From Saprospiraceae bacterium UBA6168 (GTDB taxonomy: Bacteria; Bacteroidota; Bacteroidia; Chitinophagales; Saprospiraceae): DNA of 42,415 nucleotides. Made by a program: the position numbers and the translations under genes. The notes under the pieces are model-generated. The model saw only the letters and a list, made by a program, of their open reading frames with translations, made no database searches and was not told the origin of the DNA. Positions 8,213 through 16,996 of this stretch are shown piece by piece; position 1 is the stretch's first letter; every line of letters begins with the position of its first letter. The stretch spans positions 67,377-109,791 of the forward strand of contig DIUC01000028.1 in the NCBI GenBank assembly GCA_002435785.1, written 5' to 3'.

Positions 8213-11200
8213 ATGATTTCACCGATTTACAAGCCGTATGCTGGTTTGAACTGCCTGATTACCAAGGCATTACCTATCTTTTTGCTGGCATTTGTCCTCG
8301 GTAGCACCGAATTGAAAGCGCAGGTGCTGACCTGCCCGGCCAACTACGTGATAAACCTACCGCAGAACGAATGCGAGGTCGCCATTTACTACGACTCCTT
8401 GGTTTGGAGCGCCAGTATTCCCGTAAGCGACCCGGTATTCTTCCCATTTCCCGGCACTTTTTTGCCAACGGGAATCACCACCATTACGCTGGCGGTTTCG
8501 GGCAACAACAACAATTTTTACACCTGCACCTTTGAGGTAAACATCCTTGCCTACCAATCCACCAATTTCAACTGCCCAGGTGTTGCGTTGGTTTCCTTGG
8601 ATGGGGAATGCGAGCGAATGTTAACCGCAACGGATATTTTGGGTGAAACATTCAACCCCTGTGATGAGGATTACACCACTGAAATACAAATTGGGAACAA
8701 TTGGGTTCCAGGCATAATTGACGCCGAGGATGTTGGTACAACCTTCAACGTAAGGTTGACAAATTTCGAGACAGGGCATACCTGTACCACACTTGTTACC
8801 GTCATAGGAGGGGAGCCTCCTTCCATTACCTGTCCGCCCAATAGGGTTCAATTTTGCAATGAACCGACAGTCCCATCCTACACAGGTGAGCCAGCATTGA
8901 CTGGGTGCTTTGATAATGTGACCCTTACTCATACGGATGTTTTGACTTCCACAATGTGCCCAGATACCTTTGCTTTTCAAATTGTCCGAACATGGTCAGC
9001 TACCTCCCCAAATGGAAGCCAAACTTCTTGCCACCAAAATATTACTGGAAAGCGGTTTCCTATCGGCCTTGTGGTTTTCCCAGCTGATTTGGACGACATC
9101 ACAAGCCCAGCACTTTCTTGCAACGACTCCCTTAACCTTGCGGCAACAGCACATCCAGATATTACTGGTTGGCCATTGGTGGGTGATTTCCAGCCCACGG
9201 ATAATGTTCATTGTAGGTACGCCGTGAGTTATTTGGACAACACCAACAATCTGTGCGGCGATTCTTACCACATCAAAAGGATTTGGACCGTTGTTCAGAT
9301 TTGTGGATCTAACATCCGGCGTGACACCCAAACCATTTTAGTGCTGGACAACAAGGCTCCTGTTTTTGAGATTCCAGATACCGTCTATTTCAGCAATGCC
9401 GGTGGCTGTGTAGATTCGGTTCACCTACCAGCAGCCACGGTGCTTTCAGAGTGCTCAAACTATAGCTTGTTGCTGCAATCTGACTGGGGCAATTTCACGA
9501 CCAATGGCGCTTGGATACATCCTGACACCGTAGCTGGGAACTATTTGATAAACTATAAATTAACGGATGCCTGCGGTAACGACACAACTCAAACGTTGGT
9601 GCTCAAAATCGCCGACGAAACGTTGGTGGCTTGCCCACCATCCGACACGGTAACCTGCGACTACTTTTTTTCGGTGATTTCTCCGGCACTTCAAATCCAA
9701 AACTACGATGTACTAAATGTACATGGATTGCCTAATTTTTACAACAATTGCAGCTACTCCATTACCCAAGACGCAACTTCGAATGTGGATGGTTGTGGAA
9801 ATGGCGTTGTTACACGGAACATTCATGCTAGCAACCCAGAAGACACATTGAGTTGTGTGCAGTCCATCATTGTAGAGCACGTCTCCAACTTCATCGTACA
9901 GTTCCCAGCCGATATTTCCCTTTGTGTGGCACCGACGCCTGCCAACCTGCCCGAACCCGTTATCACTTTGGCCAATTGCGAAGCATTGGCTGTTTCCTTT
10001 ATTGACATGAATGTCCCATCTGGCATCACCGGCTGTTACACCCTGCAGCGGACTTGGTTTTTGATAAACAGTTGTGTGTATGCTGGCACCCCAGATGGGT
10101 CGGATACAGCAGTTGGGGAGCGAAGGTTTCAGGATAATGGTGATGGCTATATGGAGTACACCCAAAACATCCATGTGAACAACAACGCTCCTATTACTTA
10201 CCCCAATGGCTGTGAGATACCCGATTTGTACCTTGACGCCGATGACTGCATATTTGACATGTTGGTGCCCCAGCCTGAAGTATTAGGCTGTGGAAGCAAC
10301 ATCAACCTGACAGTATCTGGGAGTTTGGGCAATAACCTTGGGGCTTCCGTTGGAATTACCCCGGGAACCTATTCCGTTAGCTACAATGCCTCGGACGAAT
10401 GCGGGAAAATGCAGGCCTGCTTAACCATGTTTGAGGTATTTGATACAATTTCTCCAGTTGCACGATGCAAGCAACAATTGACAATTACCTTATCAGCGAA
10501 CTGTTCGGCGAACGTTCAAGTAGGTGACTTTGATGATGGGAGCACGGATAATTGCGACAACAATGTTGCCCTCTCCTTCAACCCCAATGCCAATGTCCAA
10601 GCACTGGTTTTCAATGCCTGTGACCTTGGCCTTCAGTTGATTGATTTGTGGGTGACGGACGATGAGGGAAATAAAAGTAACTGTCAATCTGAATTGATGA
10701 TTCAGGGCAGCACCAATTGTGACTGTGACCCAGCCTTAGGCGGACAAGTAGTTACTGCGTTGGGCATACCCATCCGAAATGTTAAAGTATTGCTAACCAG
10801 TCCTGGCAAACCTGACAGGATTGATTATACAGATGCCAATGGCAACTACTATTTTGGTGGAATAGTAATCGGGGACGACTACCAGATAACGCCCGCCAAG
10901 GACACCTTCCCGCTCAACGGCGTTACAACTTTTGACTTGGTAACCATAAGAAGGCACATCCTTCTAATTGACCTATTGGGCTCTCCCCATAAAATGATTG
11001 CCGCTGACGTCAACAAGTCTGGCTCGATTACAACCTTTGACCTCGTAGAAATAAGCAAACTGATTTTGCTCATCCACCCTGCATTTCCGAACAACAAGTC
11101 TTGGAGGTTTGTGGATGCTGCCTACACTTTCCCAAATCCGCAAAACCCGTTTGGCGCACCATTTCCTGAATCAAGAAATGTTAATGACGTGTTGACAGCT

Positions 11201-11305
11201 CAACTTAACATCAATTTTGTTGGAATAAAAGTAGGTGATGTGAACAACAGTGCAAGTACGTCGCCCATTGTTTCGCCCGATGACAGTTTGGAGAAAAATG
11301 ATTAA
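8213..11305 (+). CDS. large secreted HYR/Ig-repeat protein with dockerin-like C-terminus
   Basis: 1030 residues. A long signal peptide (about 1-36, ending in LKAQ) leads into Cys-containing repeats of the HYR/beta-sandwich type (e.g. PPSITCPPNRV, ISPVARCKQQLTITL, and repeated DNV/DEC-GN segments). Around 843-895 a carboxypeptidase-regulatory-like fold is seen (GGQVVTALGIPIRNVKVLL ... DANGNYYFGGI). It is followed by two calcium-loop/dockerin-like repeats: NGVTTFDLVTIRRHIL near 901 and ADVNKSGSITTFDLVEISKLIL near 931, with GDVNNSA near 1008. Such proteins are exported to the cell surface or medium and may bind partners through the dockerin-like region. Unlike typical relatives it ends about 15 residues later, with no recognisable T9SS sorting domain. 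Confidence 0.8.
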   Translation: MISPIYKPYAGLNCLITKALPIFLLAFVLGSTELKAQVLTCPANYVINLPQNECEVAIYYDSLVWSASIPVSDPVFFPFPGTFLPTGITTITLAVSGNNNNFYTCTFEVNILAYQSTNFNCPGVALVSLDGECERMLTATDILGETFNPCDEDYTTEIQIGNNWVPGIIDAEDVGTTFNVRLTNFETGHTCTTLVTVIGGEPPSITCPPNRVQFCNEPTVPSYTGEPALTGCFDNVTLTHTDVLTSTMCPDTFAFQIVRTWSATSPNGSQTSCHQNITGKRFPIGLVVFPADLDDITSPALSCNDSLNLAATAHPDITGWPLVGDFQPTDNVHCRYAVSYLDNTNNLCGDSYHIKRIWTVVQICGSNIRRDTQTILVLDNKAPVFEIPDTVYFSNAGGCVDSVHLPAATVLSECSNYSLLLQSDWGNFTTNGAWIHPDTVAGNYLINYKLTDACGNDTTQTLVLKIADETLVACPPSDTVTCDYFFSVISPALQIQNYDVLNVHGLPNFYNNCSYSITQDATSNVDGCGNGVVTRNIHASNPEDTLSCVQSIIVEHVSNFIVQFPADISLCVAPTPANLPEPVITLANCEALAVSFIDMNVPSGITGCYTLQRTWFLINSCVYAGTPDGSDTAVGERRFQDNGDGYMEYTQNIHVNNNAPITYPNGCEIPDLYLDADDCIFDMLVPQPEVLGCGSNINLTVSGSLGNNLGASVGITPGTYSVSYNASDECGKMQACLTMFEVFDTISPVARCKQQLTITLSANCSANVQVGDFDDGSTDNCDNNVALSFNPNANVQALVFNACDLGLQLIDLWVTDDEGNKSNCQSELMIQGSTNCDCDPALGGQVVTALGIPIRNVKVLLTSPGKPDRIDYTDANGNYYFGGIVIGDDYQITPAKDTFPLNGVTTFDLVTIRRHILLIDLLGSPHKMIAADVNKSGSITTFDLVEISKLILLIHPAFPNNKSWRFVDAAYTFPNPQNPFGAPFPESRNVNDVLTAQLNINFVGIKVGDVNNSASTSPIVSPDDSLEKND

Positions 11306-11404
11306 CAATGCGTGGTTGATTTATAGTTTTTGTTTGGTTGATTTCGCAATATCCGGTCGCTTGTATTGAATTGAATATTCCTGCAATTTTTTTTGCCTGT
11401 TTTT

Positions 11405-11433
11405 TTTGATTGTGCAAATAAAGATTACCTTTG
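11405..11433 (+). promoter_or_regulatory. promoter of the 64-codon gene
   Basis: TTTG (11405-11408) is followed by 17 nt and TACCTTTG (11426-11433), an exact TAnnTTTG match. Transcription should start near 11440, leaving about 80 nt of leader before the ATG at 11522. There is no other plus-strand gene it could serve. Confidence 0.6.
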
Positions 11434-11521
11434 CCGTGTTAAAGTTCCCATTTTCATATCCAATTAGCGAATAATCTATTTTTTTTGAACCTACTTACTC
11501 ACAATTTTAAATCCGTGCGCT

Positions 11522-11716
11522 ATGGATAATGTTAAAACAGCAAAGTTGACAGCCCTGATTTCCAAGCTAACAGTTGCAGCGAACAAGGCCGTTGAGAAAC
11601 ATGAGCCTAAGTTTGACCCACGGAAACACTACTCAATCACCGGGTTGAATTCCGATGCAGGGTTCAACAGTCGAGGTAATAGTTTTGGCGGAACAAGCCT
11701 ACTTAGAAGTTATTGA
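11522..11716 (+). CDS. small 64-residue protein of unknown function
   Basis: I do not recognise this protein. The N-terminal half is basic and probably helical (MDNVKTAKLTALISKLTVAANKA). The C-terminal half is Gly/Asn/Ser rich (GLNSDAGFNSRGNSFGG...LLRSY), giving a leader-like plus flexible-tail appearance. It has no signal peptide, membrane helix or cysteine. Support for a real gene is contextual: a consensus promoter about 90 bp upstream, an ATG near the expected position, and a strong hairpin terminator 50 bp past the stop. It is monocistronic. A secreted or ribosomally made, modified peptide is conceivable, but no modification enzyme lies nearby. Confidence 0.55.
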   Translation: MDNVKTAKLTALISKLTVAANKAVEKHEPKFDPRKHYSITGLNSDAGFNSRGNSFGGTSLLRSY

Positions 11717-11765
11717 TGAGAACATTTCACATTCAGTTGGCAAAGTCCACCTGTTAGCAACAGAC

Positions 11766-11814
11766 AAAAAAAAGAGCGGAAAAACGATACAACTCGTTTC
11801 CGCTCTTTTTTTTT
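11766..11814. terminator. strong bidirectional terminator
   Basis: The stem GAGCGGAAA (11774-11782) / TTTCCGCTC (11797-11805) is flanked by eight A's before and a T-run after, which can extend the stem. It serves the 64-codon gene on plus and the DUF4249 gene on minus. Confidence 0.85.
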
Positions 11815-11832
11815 GTGCGATTTGTAGAACCC

Positions 11833-12774
11833 TTAATCTGTAACCTTGAACGAATTGACTTTGGACGTAAACCCAGAGAAGTTGCCTACTCCATTGTCAA
11901 TATTATTGAAAAAGACATCACCATCGCTGTTTGAATCGCCTGGTTGGTTTTGCCAATTCAGCGATTCGTGGTACAAGAAATAAGCTTTGGAAACGGTTCG
12001 AAGTTCAATCAAAAAATTGCCAGATCGCGTCATTGAGGGGTCAAATGAATAATGCCCTGTGAATTTTAAGGTAATGTACTGCCCATCAAAATAAGTGTCC
12101 CGAATCAAGAAGCTTTGGTCATTGTTGTATTTGATGAGCGGGGGAACTTCGCCCAATTTGTCAACAAAAGTGGGAGGCGCTAAATAAGTCCTTCCAAATA
12201 GGGTATCCCCATTCGAAAGCACAGAGTAGGGGGTCAATTCTTGGTAAAACTTGAGGTGGTAAAAATTTTCAATGCCTACGGGATCCCTCAATGAAACAGA
12301 AACCAGGAAATCAACTACAATATTGCTGCCTTTTCCTGTTGTCACTTGTGGCTCAAAAGAAACATCCTCCAAGTTGACTGGCGAGGGGATACTATTTTTG
12401 GCTGTTATTGTTTGGTAGCCTTCAACTGACACTTCAATGGTGTATTCCTTGTCAAATTCTGGTAGCAAATGGGTGGTTTTGTAAAAGGGCAGGAAGTTTT
12501 GCGCATCATCCGGCTCTACCAACTGCAAAACCTCCAAAAGTTGTCCTCCTGCAAAAACCTTTACTTCAGCATTTTTAACGTATTCCGTGGGCGTGTTGGA
12601 AAGGACTGACCTTGTTTTATAGACGTACACCTCCAAACTGTTCTGGTCAGAAAAATTGCTAAAAACCACCAAATCAGCCATAGTATCTGAGGGCAAATTC
12701 ACAACATCCTCACAGGCGGTAAGGACGCAGGAAGCAACAAGTGCATAGAGATAAAAAAAATTGAATTGACGCAT
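11833..12774 (-). CDS. DUF4249 family outer-membrane-type lipoprotein
   Basis: This 313-residue protein has a lipoprotein signal peptide (lipobox LTAC, Cys21). A beta-rich body follows with the DUF4249 layout: VVFSNFSDQNSLEVYVYKTRSV, VKNAEVKVFAGGQLLEVL, DKEYTIEVSVEGYQTITAKNSIPSPVNLEDVSFE. DUF4249 proteins are Bacteroidota lipoproteins usually encoded beside a TonB-dependent receptor with a carboxypeptidase-like N-domain, where they are thought to assist uptake. No receptor gene is adjacent here, so it is an orphan of that pairing. It has its own convergent terminator. The function is not established. Confidence 0.78.
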   Translation of the reverse strand: MRQFNFFYLYALVASCVLTACEDVVNLPSDTMADLVVFSNFSDQNSLEVYVYKTRSVLSNTPTEYVKNAEVKVFAGGQLLEVLQLVEPDDAQNFLPFYKTTHLLPEFDKEYTIEVSVEGYQTITAKNSIPSPVNLEDVSFEPQVTTGKGSNIVVDFLVSVSLRDPVGIENFYHLKFYQELTPYSVLSNGDTLFGRTYLAPPTFVDKLGEVPPLIKYNNDQSFLIRDTYFDGQYITLKFTGHYSFDPSMTRSGNFLIELRTVSKAYFLYHESLNWQNQPGDSNSDGDVFFNNIDNGVGNFSGFTSKVNSFKVTD

Positions 12775-12944
12775 AGTGGTGTTGAAATTGCAGTTTGCAC
12801 GTCAAAGTTCGAGATATTATTCTTGTTTTTATTGTTTTAGTGGACATATTTTTGTAAAAATCAAGATAGGACACTCAATCGGAATTAAATAAAATCTTGA
12901 AACTTATTTCAAAATTTTCTTCGGATTATTCTTTGATTTTTTAA

Positions 12945-12975
12945 TTGAAAAGTTGGAGCGGTTAAGATACTTTTG
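12945..12975 (+). promoter_or_regulatory. promoter of pdhB
   Basis: TTG (12945-12947), 20 nt, then TACTTTTG (12968-12975) is a textbook Bacteroidota -33/-7 arrangement, 45 nt upstream of the pdhB ATG at 13020. Confidence 0.7.
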
Positions 12976-13019
12976 CACCTGTTTTCAAAAAAAAGCAGTG
13001 TTGTTTAAATCAATTCAAA

Positions 13020-14006
13020 ATGGCAAGAGAACTTCAATTAAGGGAAGCCCTGCGGGAAGCAATGTCAGAGGAAATGCGACGGGATGATTCCGTGTTCCTC
13101 ATGGGCGAAGAGGTGGCGGAATACAACGGTGCCTACAAAGTTAGCAAGGGCATGCTGGAAGAATTTGGTGCAAGGAGGGTCATTGATACCCCTATCGCCG
13201 AGCTGGGCTTTGCCGGAATAGGTGTCGGTGCAGCTATGAACGGTCTCCGGCCCATCATCGAGTTTATGACTTGGAATTTTGCCGTGCTGGCTTTTGACCA
13301 AATCGTCAACAATGCCGCAAAAACCCTTTCACAATCTGCTGGCGACTTCATGTGCCCCATCGTTTTCAGGGGACCATCAGGTGCTGCTGGCCAGCTCGCT
13401 CAACAACACTCCCAGACTTTTGAGAGTTGGCTTGGCAACTGCCCCGGGCTAAAGGTCATCTCCTGCATTGACCCAGCCGATGCAAAGGGCCTGATGAAGT
13501 CCGCCATTCGTGACAACGACCCTGTTTGTGTGATGGAATCGGAGGTGCTCTATGGCTACAAAGGTTTGGTGCCAGATGGTGAATACCTTGTCCCCATTGG
13601 GGTTGCCATTGTTCGGAGGCCAGGCACTGACGTAACCATTGTTTCTTTTAACAAAATGGTGCTGGAGGCCATGAAGGCAGCCGAAGAACTGGAAGGTATG
13701 GGCATTTCAGCAGAAGTCATTGACCTGCGCACCATTCGTCCGCTGGACATCCACACGGTGGTAGAATCTGTGAAAAAGACAAACAGGCTTGTTGTGGTGG
13801 ATGAATCGTGGCCCATGTTTGGGGTATCAGCGGAAATCGCCTACGAGGTGCAAAAATACGCTTTCGACCATCTTGACGCTCCCGTGACAAGGGTAAATTC
13901 GGCGGACACTTCATTAGGCTATGCGCCAACCTTGGTTGATGAATACTTGCCGAATCCCACGAAAATCATCAAGGCCGTCAAAGAAGTCATGTACGCTACT
14001 GCTTGA
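13020..14006 (+). CDS. pdhB: pyruvate dehydrogenase E1 component, beta subunit
   Basis: This 328-residue protein is of the transketolase beta type. Recognisable segments are the N-terminal LREAMSEEMRRDDSVFLMGEEVAEYNGAYKVSKGML, the thiamine-diphosphate-associated DTPIAELGFAGIGVGAAMNGLRPIIEFM, the RGPSGAAGQLAQQHSQ loop, and the C-terminal DVTIVSFNKMV ... EVIDLRTIRPLD ... VVVDESWP. With an E1 alpha subunit it decarboxylates pyruvate and passes acetyl groups to E2, feeding acetyl-CoA into the TCA cycle. The alpha subunit is not in the window, which is common in Bacteroidota where pdhA and pdhB are often separate. A branched-chain 2-oxoacid E1 beta is the alternative. It is transcribed alone. Confidence 0.93.
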   Translation: MARELQLREALREAMSEEMRRDDSVFLMGEEVAEYNGAYKVSKGMLEEFGARRVIDTPIAELGFAGIGVGAAMNGLRPIIEFMTWNFAVLAFDQIVNNAAKTLSQSAGDFMCPIVFRGPSGAAGQLAQQHSQTFESWLGNCPGLKVISCIDPADAKGLMKSAIRDNDPVCVMESEVLYGYKGLVPDGEYLVPIGVAIVRRPGTDVTIVSFNKMVLEAMKAAEELEGMGISAEVIDLRTIRPLDIHTVVESVKKTNRLVVVDESWPMFGVSAEIAYEVQKYAFDHLDAPVTRVNSADTSLGYAPTLVDEYLPNPTKIIKAVKEVMYATA

Positions 14007-14031
14007 TAAATCGTCCATCAAACGCATAATG

Positions 14032-14066
14032 AAAAGCCAACCTTTTGTGAAAGAGGTTGGCTTTTT
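14032..14066. terminator. bidirectional terminator between pdhB and the AAA+ gene
   Basis: AAAAGCCAACCT (14032-14043) pairs with AGGTTGGCTTTT (14054-14065), a 12-bp stem with a 10-nt loop ending in a T-run. It lies at the junction of two convergent genes and touches the stop codon of the minus-strand gene. Confidence 0.85.
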
Positions 14067-16702
14067 CATTCGCCGCTCCTTCGGAATCCTATTCCCTTTT
14101 TGTTGAAAACAAAGGCGCTGCTGTCCGATTTGAATTCAATTACATCCTCCAAAATCAGGACATTGGAGGAGATATTTTCCCGTTCATCGGGTGAAAGGTT
14201 GGCAAGCCGAAGGTTTTGGTTTTTGATGGCTTCCGTCACGACCTGCCGCACCGTCCGGGCGTTGCCAAAATACTTGTCCCGGTAATTGTAAAGGAACTCC
14301 ATGTAAGAAGCCAAATGCTCCTCAGCTTCCGGGGCAGGCAGAATTCCCTTTTCCTCCAACATTTGCAATGCGATTTGAAGCAACTCTTGCGAAGAATAAT
14401 CCTCGAATTTCAGCATTTTGTCAAAGCGGCTACTCAGCCCCGGATTCGCTTTTAAGAACGCCTCCATGTTGTCAGGGTATCCCGCAACGAAGACAAAAAA
14501 CTGCCCCCGGCGGTCTTCCATCCGCTTGAGGATGGTCTGTATGGCTTCGTCCCCGAAATCGTTGCCGGAATTGCTTTTGTGCGATAGCGAATATGCCTCA
14601 TCAATAAACAAGACGCCGCCCATTGCCTCGTCAATTTTCTCTGCAGTTTTTGTGGCGGTCTGCCCTACAAAACCTGCCACCAGTCCCTGCCTGTCCGTTT
14701 CCACCATGTGGCCACGTTCCAAGATGCCAAGCGCCTTGTATATTTTGGTCAAAATACGAGCGACCGTGGTCTTGCCAGTGCCGGGATTTCCAATCAGGAC
14801 GGTGTGCAGGAAAAAGCTGTTCAATACATCCCGGCTGGTCTCCCGGTAGTAACGGACCAGGCGAACGTGCTCGATGATTTGCGAGCGCACCTTTTCGAGG
14901 CCAATCAGACGATTGAGTTCCAAAATGGATTCTTTGAGCAAGTCCTCATCAATCGGTATGAGCGGCAGTTCTCGGTTTGGCTTAACTTCAAGGTTCGACA
15001 CATCCTCAAATTGGATGGTCTGGAGCGCCTCCATGTCGAGGCTTGTGGGGTCAATCATGGACATCACCCGCAAGCCGAGGTTGATTTTGGCTTTTTCCAG
15101 CAAATCATACACAAAACGGGCGTTGCCGAAACTTCGGTCACGGTCTCTGTAGCCATTGGTGATGATTTCGTCAAGCCGCAACTTGGCCGTTGGGGTGAGC
15201 TTCACCTCCTTCTCCTCGCAAGCGTACCATGCTATTTGCGAAAGCTCCTGCGGCAAGTAATCGGTGAACTCAAAAAAATGCTGGAACCGAGATTTCAGGC
15301 CCGGGTTGCTGTCCAAGAACTTGCCAATCTCTTTGGGATACCCAGCCGCAATGACGGCGAGGTCGCCCTTGCCGTCGCTCATTTCCTTCATCAAAATCTC
15401 GATGACTTCCCGGCCAAAATCCTTGGTGTCCTCTGCGCTTCGGGCAAGGGCGTAGGCTTCATCAATGAACAGAACCCCGCCCCTTGCTTTTTCGATGGCA
15501 TCCTTCACTTTTGGGGCAGTCTGGCCGATGTACTCCCCAACGAGGTCCACTCGGTCAACGATATGCACGTGGCCAACGGAAAGCAAACCCATTTTGCGGT
15601 AAAGCTGTCCCATCATTTTTGCAACGGTCGTCTTGCCCGTGCCGGGGTTGCCAATGAAAACGGAATGGACGTTGATGCTTTCCTTTTCCTCAAAGCCCGC
15701 ATTTTTTCGCAACTGCAAAAACTGGATGTAGCGGGCGTGTTCCCGTACTTTTTGCTTGATTTCTCCCAACCCGACCAGCGCATCCATTTTGGACATCAGG
15801 GCTTCAAAGCTCTCCGTGGTTTCCTCCGTGGTGTTGAACAGGACTGGTGCGTGTTGATTGGGTACGAACATTAATGGCTGGCCCTCCTCAAAAGCTTCGC
15901 CGACCTCGAATGAAATGGCAGCCATCATTTTGTCCATAAACACCAACTCGCAAGTGTATTTGTCCTTGCGCCATGAACCCTTTACGTTGCTGCCCCAACC
16001 GGCGCTTATCTTGAGGTATTCGTCCTTCCGCTCAATTTTTTGAAGGCGAACTACTTGCCCTTTCAATTCCCTTGCTTCATTGTAGAACTTTACAAAAAGC
16101 TCACACTGCCATAGCTTATCAAAATGGGTGTTTTTCAACAAAATTTCAGCGTAAATGTACCGGGTGTCAATAGCATCCACTTTCCGGTAGTATTTCCGGT
16201 CGTCCTCCATCACATCGTCGTAGGGGCCTTCGTAGAGCTTGAAGGAATGGACTTGGATGTAGGCATTGTTGCCATTTTTCAGGGCAGTTTCACCAGCGTC
16301 TTCCACATAGAAATACTTGGAGGCGACTTTTTCACCTTCTATATATGCTTCCCAGGCGTAAGTTCCTTTTTTCCAAAAGGTTCCATCCGCCTTGTTGCCC
16401 CAGCCTTCCCGGACATAGACGATGTTGTCGTATTTGCTGACCTTGCGCTTGAAGGGCAGCACACAGAGTTCTTTCTTGGTCTTTTTGATGTGGTAGCAGC
16501 GCAGCTCGACCTCTACGTCCCAGTCGTCTATGTCGAAGTATTTGTTGTAAAAGGAGAGTTCAGCATAGACGTAAGCTGTGTCCCAGCGGTCAAACACCTG
16601 CCTATACTTTTTTTTGTTGTCCGCAAGCCACTCCGTGGAAGCGTAAAACTTCAGTTCTCGAAACTTGAATTTTTTGAAATCTGGATATCGGACAGCGGTC
16701 AT
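14066..16702 (-). CDS. twin CbxX/CfxQ-type AAA+ ATPase with duplicated N-terminal domain
   Basis: 878 residues from the ATG at 16702; a 39-residue extension to 16819 is possible but crosses a promoter element. Two full AAA+ modules are present. Walker A GNPGTGKTT occurs at 351-359 and 638-646, each followed by GGVLFIDEAY (Walker B), a GYP..I/M sensor-1 strand, NPGL.SRF, and a FGNAR sensor-2 segment. This is the CbxX/CfxQ/SpoVK family, whose members remodel protein complexes. Residues about 14-137 and 150-275 form a repeated beta-rich domain. Each copy has RWDTAYVYAEL / AIDTRYIYAEI, a WDVEVELRCY / WQCELFVKFY strand and VREGWGNKADGTFWKKGTYAWE / ISAGWGSNVKGSWRKDKYTCE. I do not recognise this domain; it may be the substrate-recognition part. 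No Rubisco or type VII secretion genes are near. Cytoplasmic. Confidence 0.85.
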   Translation of the reverse strand: MTAVRYPDFKKFKFRELKFYASTEWLADNKKKYRQVFDRWDTAYVYAELSFYNKYFDIDDWDVEVELRCYHIKKTKKELCVLPFKRKVSKYDNIVYVREGWGNKADGTFWKKGTYAWEAYIEGEKVASKYFYVEDAGETALKNGNNAYIQVHSFKLYEGPYDDVMEDDRKYYRKVDAIDTRYIYAEILLKNTHFDKLWQCELFVKFYNEARELKGQVVRLQKIERKDEYLKISAGWGSNVKGSWRKDKYTCELVFMDKMMAAISFEVGEAFEEGQPLMFVPNQHAPVLFNTTEETTESFEALMSKMDALVGLGEIKQKVREHARYIQFLQLRKNAGFEEKESINVHSVFIGNPGTGKTTVAKMMGQLYRKMGLLSVGHVHIVDRVDLVGEYIGQTAPKVKDAIEKARGGVLFIDEAYALARSAEDTKDFGREVIEILMKEMSDGKGDLAVIAAGYPKEIGKFLDSNPGLKSRFQHFFEFTDYLPQELSQIAWYACEEKEVKLTPTAKLRLDEIITNGYRDRDRSFGNARFVYDLLEKAKINLGLRVMSMIDPTSLDMEALQTIQFEDVSNLEVKPNRELPLIPIDEDLLKESILELNRLIGLEKVRSQIIEHVRLVRYYRETSRDVLNSFFLHTVLIGNPGTGKTTVARILTKIYKALGILERGHMVETDRQGLVAGFVGQTATKTAEKIDEAMGGVLFIDEAYSLSHKSNSGNDFGDEAIQTILKRMEDRRGQFFVFVAGYPDNMEAFLKANPGLSSRFDKMLKFEDYSSQELLQIALQMLEEKGILPAPEAEEHLASYMEFLYNYRDKYFGNARTVRQVVTEAIKNQNLRLANLSPDERENISSNVLILEDVIEFKSDSSAFVFNKKGIGFRRSGE

Positions 16703-16755
16703 AGATATTTGATTGGTGGGTTTTGGGGCTTTGTGGATTGGTAAGTTGACCAGCA

Positions 16756-16763
16756 CAAAACTA
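16756..16763 (-). promoter_or_regulatory. -7 promoter element for the twin-AAA+ gene
   Basis: Minus-strand TAGTTTTG fits TAnnTTTG, with transcription expected from about 16750. This places the ATG at 16702 downstream and the ATG at 16819 upstream of the transcript. Confidence 0.5.
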
Positions 16764-16996
16764 ACTAAAAACTCCATTTTTTGAAGACAAAAATTCAGCT
16801 TTGGCATTGCTGTTGACAACCAGGGCTGTCATGTAGGAAACCCAAATGGAGTAGGCTAACGACAAGAAACAACAAGCCTATCGGTCACTCGGTTTGGTGA
16901 AAAGTATAGCGCTCAAAAAGTCGAAAAAACAATCCCATGCAATTACTCAAAGAGTTTTTGCATCTTTCGGCCAATAATTCATTCAAAACGAACAAC

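Noticed and set aside
11306..11420. Possible continuation of the dockerin-like protein after a frameshift
   Set aside because: None of the three frames after the stop shows sorting-domain features, so a simple frameshift is not supported.
14708..15874. 388-codon plus-strand frame antisense to the AAA+ gene
   Set aside because: It mirrors the conserved AAA+ coding sequence, has no family-like motifs, and contradicts the clear minus-strand gene.
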